A DNA stretch of 8,099 nucleotides from contig USKR01000044.1 of the NCBI GenBank assembly GCA_900555215.1, forward strand, positions 1 through 8,099. The letters are read 5' to 3'. The notes under the pieces were generated by a model. It had not been told where the DNA came from. It saw nothing but the letters and a program-made list of their open reading frames with translations, and searched no databases. The position numbers and the translations under genes are program-made. Shown one piece after another: positions 5,640 through 8,099 of the stretch. How positions within the stretch are numbered: position 1 is the stretch's first letter; every line of letters begins with the position of its first letter. Source of the DNA: an uncultured Ruminococcus sp. Lineage in GTDB: Bacteria; Bacillota; Clostridia; Lachnospirales; Lachnospiraceae.

Positions 5640-5661
5640 TAAGAGTCCTCAGAGACTCTTA
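5640..5661 (-). terminator. Terminator-like hairpin overlapping the loaP stop codon
   Basis: TAAGAGTC and GACTCTTA form a perfect eight-pair stem with a six-base loop. The loaP TAA stop (5661-5659) is the first triplet of the stem on the minus strand. A T-rich TTATTTTA follows. It is moderately AT-rich, so weak by itself. A terminator here would separate loaP from the rest of the operon and is a natural target for LoaP-modified RNA polymerase to read through; that role is inferred. Confidence 0.55.
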
Positions 5662-6198
5662 CTGTATTTTCTCTTTTATCTTCCCTTGCGTTGTCACTTT
5701 CGCCACAATCTCCAGCCCCACCCGTGTCTCGATCTTCCTCCCGAACATCTCGACTTCCAGATAAGCCCTTCTCTTATGCCGGTCCACCTTCTTGATCATC
5801 CCTTCATGTCCTTTCAGCGGTCCGCTCGTAACAACTACCCGGTCATCCTCGATGATTCCTTCTGACATAGCGACGATCTGCTCCTCTTTCCCGAATTCCA
5901 GCAGAAAATCAACCTCATCTTCTGCCAATGGCACAACTTCCCTTCCCGTACCGATCAGCTTCGTAAGACCGATCACCTTTTTCAGGCGGTGATACAACTG
6001 TTCCTCATCTTCGCAGACAAGGAACACATACCCGGGAAACAGGATTTTTCTCTCCTTATGCCATTCCCCCTGATACCGCTTCATCTGCTCGCAGTAGGGA
6101 ATAAAACAGTGCTCCAATATTTCTTTTTCTATCACTCTCTCACACTGCTGCCGGATCTCTTCTTCCATTCCAGTTCGTACCTGTATTACATACCACAT
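5659..6198 (-). CDS. loaP: LoaP-type NusG paralogue, processive transcription antiterminator
   Basis: A 179-residue specialised NusG/RfaH-family protein. The N-terminal NGN domain opens with WYVIQVRTGMEEEI (2-15) and carries the signature FPGYVFL at 54-60, which packs on the RNA polymerase clamp. A KOW domain follows at about 119-165 (VVVTSGPLKGHEGMIKKVDR). LoaP proteins of Firmicutes bind elongating polymerase and a leader RNA hairpin, and suppress termination in long polysaccharide or antibiotic operons; position next to capsule genes is typical. Length fits the subfamily, and the housekeeping NusG is normally elsewhere. The frame extends 27 codons further upstream to 6279. The ATG at 6198 is chosen because the NGN fold starts there and GGAGG lies 10 bases before it. 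The stop codon is inside a terminator-like hairpin. It lies 150 bp after the dehydratase gene. Confidence 0.85.
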   Translation of the reverse strand: MWYVIQVRTGMEEEIRQQCERVIEKEILEHCFIPYCEQMKRYQGEWHKERKILFPGYVFLVCEDEEQLYHRLKKVIGLTKLIGTGREVVPLAEDEVDFLLEFGKEEQIVAMSEGIIEDDRVVVTSGPLKGHEGMIKKVDRHKRRAYLEVEMFGRKIETRVGLEIVAKVTTQGKIKEKIQ

Positions 6199-6208
6199 TC
6201 CAGCCTTG

Positions 6209-6213
6209 CCTCC
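6209..6213 (-). promoter_or_regulatory. Ribosome binding site that decides the loaP start
   Basis: GGAGG on the minus strand, 10 bases before the ATG at 6198. The longer in-frame ORF from 6279 adds 27 residues rich in Arg and Lys that precede the first NGN strand and have no family counterpart I recognise, so the short form is preferred. Confidence 0.7.
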
Positions 6214-6234
6214 ATGCTTTGTTTCATTCAACCG

Positions 6235-6277
6235 AAAAAAAGGTATGCTTCGCCATTTCGGCTGCCTTTTCGCACCC
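6235..6277 (-). terminator. Possible weak terminator or leader element upstream of loaP
   Basis: Seven T residues on the minus strand (6241-6235) follow a GC-richer stretch in which GGTGC can pair imperfectly with GCATACC, with a smaller GCC/GGC stem inside. The structure is irregular, so termination between the dehydratase and loaP is only a possibility. The 150-bp gap is also where a separate loaP promoter could lie, but I see no convincing -35/-10 pair. Confidence 0.25.
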
Positions 6278-6348
6278 AAATCATCTGTCAGTAATATCCC
6301 TTATCCGTTCTAAACGCGGCAAAGCGACGATTTATCACTTCAAAGTTC

Positions 6349-8099
6349 TTATGCCCGGAGTTCCTCAGGATTGCTTCTGTCACTGCAGCCGCTTAGATCC
6401 GGCTTATATGTCTCCACAATCCCCGCCACAATCTCCTTGATCCTTCCATCCTCACGACGGCTCTCTTCATCCAGTTCTTCCAGCTGCTTCTCAAATTTAT
6501 CATCATCCATCTCAATCGGCTTCCCGATATGGATCAGTTCATTCTCTGTAGCCTGCATTCCTTCTTCATCCATGAGCAGCTCTTCATACAGCTTCTCCCC
6601 CGGACGAAGTCCTGTATACTCCACCATGATATCCACATCCGGCTCATACCCTGACAGCCGGATCAGGTTTCTCGCCATATCGTCGATCCTTACCGGATCT
6701 CCCATATCCAGGACGAAGATTTCTCCTCCCTTGGCATAATATGCAGCCTGGAGTACCAGAGATACCGCCTCTGGTATTGTCATAAAGTACCGGATAATAT
6801 TTTTATCCGTCACAGTGACCGGACCTCCCGCAGCGATCTGCTTCTTAAACAGGGGGATCACGCTTCCGTTGCTTCCCAACACATTTCCAAAACGCACTGC
6901 CACAAACTCTGTCCCCGGACACTTCCGGTTCATCATCTGCACGACCATCTCGCACAGACGCTTAGACGCCCCCATGATGTTCGTCGGGTTTACCGCCTTA
7001 TCGGTAGAGATAAGGACGAACTTCTTCACCCCGGCCGCAGCCGCGGCCCTTGCTGTCTTGTATGTACCGATCACATTGTTCTTGATCGCCTCATTCGGGC
7101 TGTCCTCCATGAGCGGTACATGTTTGTGCGCCGCCGCATGGAATACCACATCCGGGCGGTATGTCTGCATGATCCAGTTGATCCGGTTCGTATTTCTTAC
7201 TGACCCTATACGCACATCCAGATTCAGCTTATCTCCATATTTGCGGACCAACTCCTGCTGGATGTCATAGGCATTGTTTTCATATATATCAAAGATCACA
7301 AGCTTTCCGGGTTCTGCTCCCGCGATCTGCCGGCACAGCTCGCTTCCGATAGAACCGCCTCCGCCGGTCACGAGCACAGTCTTTCCTTTGATCGAGTGAA
7401 GGATTTCTTCATTATTTACCTTCACCTGAGCCCTTCCGAGCAGGTCTGTGATTTCCACATCTCTCAGGGTGCTTACACTGACCTCTCCGTTGACCAGCTG
7501 GTATACGCCGGGCACAGTCTGCATCCTGCATCCGGTATCCTTACACAGATTCAGGATGTCTTTCCTGTTCTTTCCGGTTGTCGCAGGGATTGCATAGATG
7601 ATACGATTGATGTCGTACTTTTTGATCATAGACACAATGTCGTACCTGTTGCCCACGATCGGAATGCCTTCCAGCATCCTCCCCTTTTTGTTCGGATTAT
7701 CGTCTATGATGCAGCATACTTTTACATCCGTGTGGTTCGAGTTGATCAGCTCCTTGATCAGAGTCTGTCCGGCCTGTCCGGCGCCAATGACCATGACCCG
7801 GTCCTGAGTCTTGCTGTGATCCATTCCGCTGCGGTTTGCGTAAAACCGGAGCAACCGGTATGAGAACCGGATTCCCGCTGTCAGGCAGAAGCTCACGATA
7901 TATCCCATCAGGTACCAGCTGGCCGGCATGTGTAAGTCCATGAACAGAGCGCCGCCGGTATAAGCGAGGATCAGCAGCGCATATGCCGTAAGGATTGCCT
8001 GGAGCTCCGCCACGCTGGCGAGGCGCCAAATGCTGTGATAGAGTCTGCATCCGTAAAAGATGACCACTGTCACTGTGATCCAGTATGGCATAGCCCACA
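6349..8099 (-). CDS. Membrane-anchored UDP-GlcNAc 4,6-dehydratase, CapD/PglF/WbpM type (5' end outside window)
   Basis: The frame is open to the window edge. An ATG at 8091 gives 580 residues, but the true start probably lies further upstream, because only about 80 membrane residues remain before the soluble part. Hydrophobic segments occupy roughly 4-14, 33-50 and 58-73. A first Rossmann domain has VIGAGQAGQT at about 101-110. The catalytic SDR domain begins with VTGGGGSIGSE (241-251). The active-site motif is STDKAVNPTNIMGASK (362-377), with Thr-Asp-Lys and Met in place of the usual Tyr, as in PglF-type dehydratases. RYFMTIPEAV (434-443) and GLRPGEKLYEELL (494-506) follow. It would convert UDP-GlcNAc to UDP-4-keto-6-deoxy-GlcNAc at the membrane, feeding the PglE-like transaminase downstream. 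The stop is TAA at 6349-6351. C5-epimerising variants share this architecture, so stereochemistry is open. Confidence 0.9.
   Translation of the reverse strand, partial: WAMPYWITVTVVIFYGCRLYHSIWRLASVAELQAILTAYALLILAYTGGALFMDLHMPASWYLMGYIVSFCLTAGIRFSYRLLRFYANRSGMDHSKTQDRVMVIGAGQAGQTLIKELINSNHTDVKVCCIIDDNPNKKGRMLEGIPIVGNRYDIVSMIKKYDINRIIYAIPATTGKNRKDILNLCKDTGCRMQTVPGVYQLVNGEVSVSTLRDVEITDLLGRAQVKVNNEEILHSIKGKTVLVTGGGGSIGSELCRQIAGAEPGKLVIFDIYENNAYDIQQELVRKYGDKLNLDVRIGSVRNTNRINWIMQTYRPDVVFHAAAHKHVPLMEDSPNEAIKNNVIGTYKTARAAAAAGVKKFVLISTDKAVNPTNIMGASKRLCEMVVQMMNRKCPGTEFVAVRFGNVLGSNGSVIPLFKKQIAAGGPVTVTDKNIIRYFMTIPEAVSLVLQAAYYAKGGEIFVLDMGDPVRIDDMARNLIRLSGYEPDVDIMVEYTGLRPGEKLYEELLMDEEGMQATENELIHIGKPIEMDDDKFEKQLEELDEESRREDGRIKEIVAGIVETYKPDLSGCSDRSNPEELRA

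Noticed and set aside
5659..6279. Longer loaP start at 6279 (206 residues)
   Set aside because: The extra 27 residues precede the conserved first strand of the NGN domain, and the well-spaced GGAGG favours the ATG at 6198.
7697..8098. Second minus-strand frame of 133 codons inside the dehydratase gene
   Set aside because: It overlaps a strongly supported dehydratase coding frame and is an out-of-frame shadow with no domain.

Overview
The window looks like the 5' part of a capsule or exopolysaccharide biosynthesis operon from a low-to-moderate GC Gram-positive bacterium, most likely a gut-type Clostridia/Lachnospiraceae. That placement is an inference from the LoaP-type NusG paralogue, the strong purine-rich ribosome binding sites and the protein style; no marker gene is present. 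Every convincing gene lies on the minus strand, so transcription runs from 8099 towards 1.

In transcription order, the window holds: (1) 8099-6349, a membrane-anchored nucleotide-sugar 4,6-dehydratase of the CapD/PglF/WbpM type, whose N-terminus is cut off by the window edge; (2) 6198-5659, a LoaP-type processive antiterminator, whose stop codon is built into a terminator-like hairpin; (3) 5592-4364, a zone of two broken PglE-like aminotransferase genes, each keeping only its 5' part and separated by about 320 bp of hairpin-rich non-coding DNA; (4) 4363-3783, about 580 bp without a gene, holding a pair of diverged direct repeats and several CGTCTC/GAGACG motifs; (5) 3782-2499, an intact PglE-like aminotransferase; (6) 2413-1100, a TviB/WbpO-type UDP-N-acetylhexosamine 6-dehydrogenase; (7) 1097-123, a WbpP/TviC-type UDP-HexNAc 4-epimerase; (8) 93-1, the first 31 codons of a probable glycosyltransferase.

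The intact genes form a coherent sugar-nucleotide programme. The dehydratase would turn UDP-GlcNAc into the 4-keto-6-deoxy sugar, and the aminotransferase would aminate C4 to give a UDP-4-amino-4,6-dideoxy-GlcNAc (bacillosamine-type) precursor. The dehydrogenase and epimerase together would make UDP-GalNAc uronic acid. The glycosyltransferase starts the assembly section, which continues beyond position 1. LoaP probably lets RNA polymerase read through terminators in this long operon.

The most interesting part is 5592-3783. Three aminotransferase 5' ends lie in the same orientation between loaP and the working operon, and only the last is complete. The two fragments are clearly different in sequence from the intact gene, so they are not recent duplicates. 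They look like scars of repeated replacement of the capsule cassette downstream of a fixed dehydratase-loaP head, or less likely a store of silent donor segments. One fragment stops exactly at the codon of the catalytic PLP lysine, beside a small palindrome whose core hexamer recurs in the adjacent repeat cluster.
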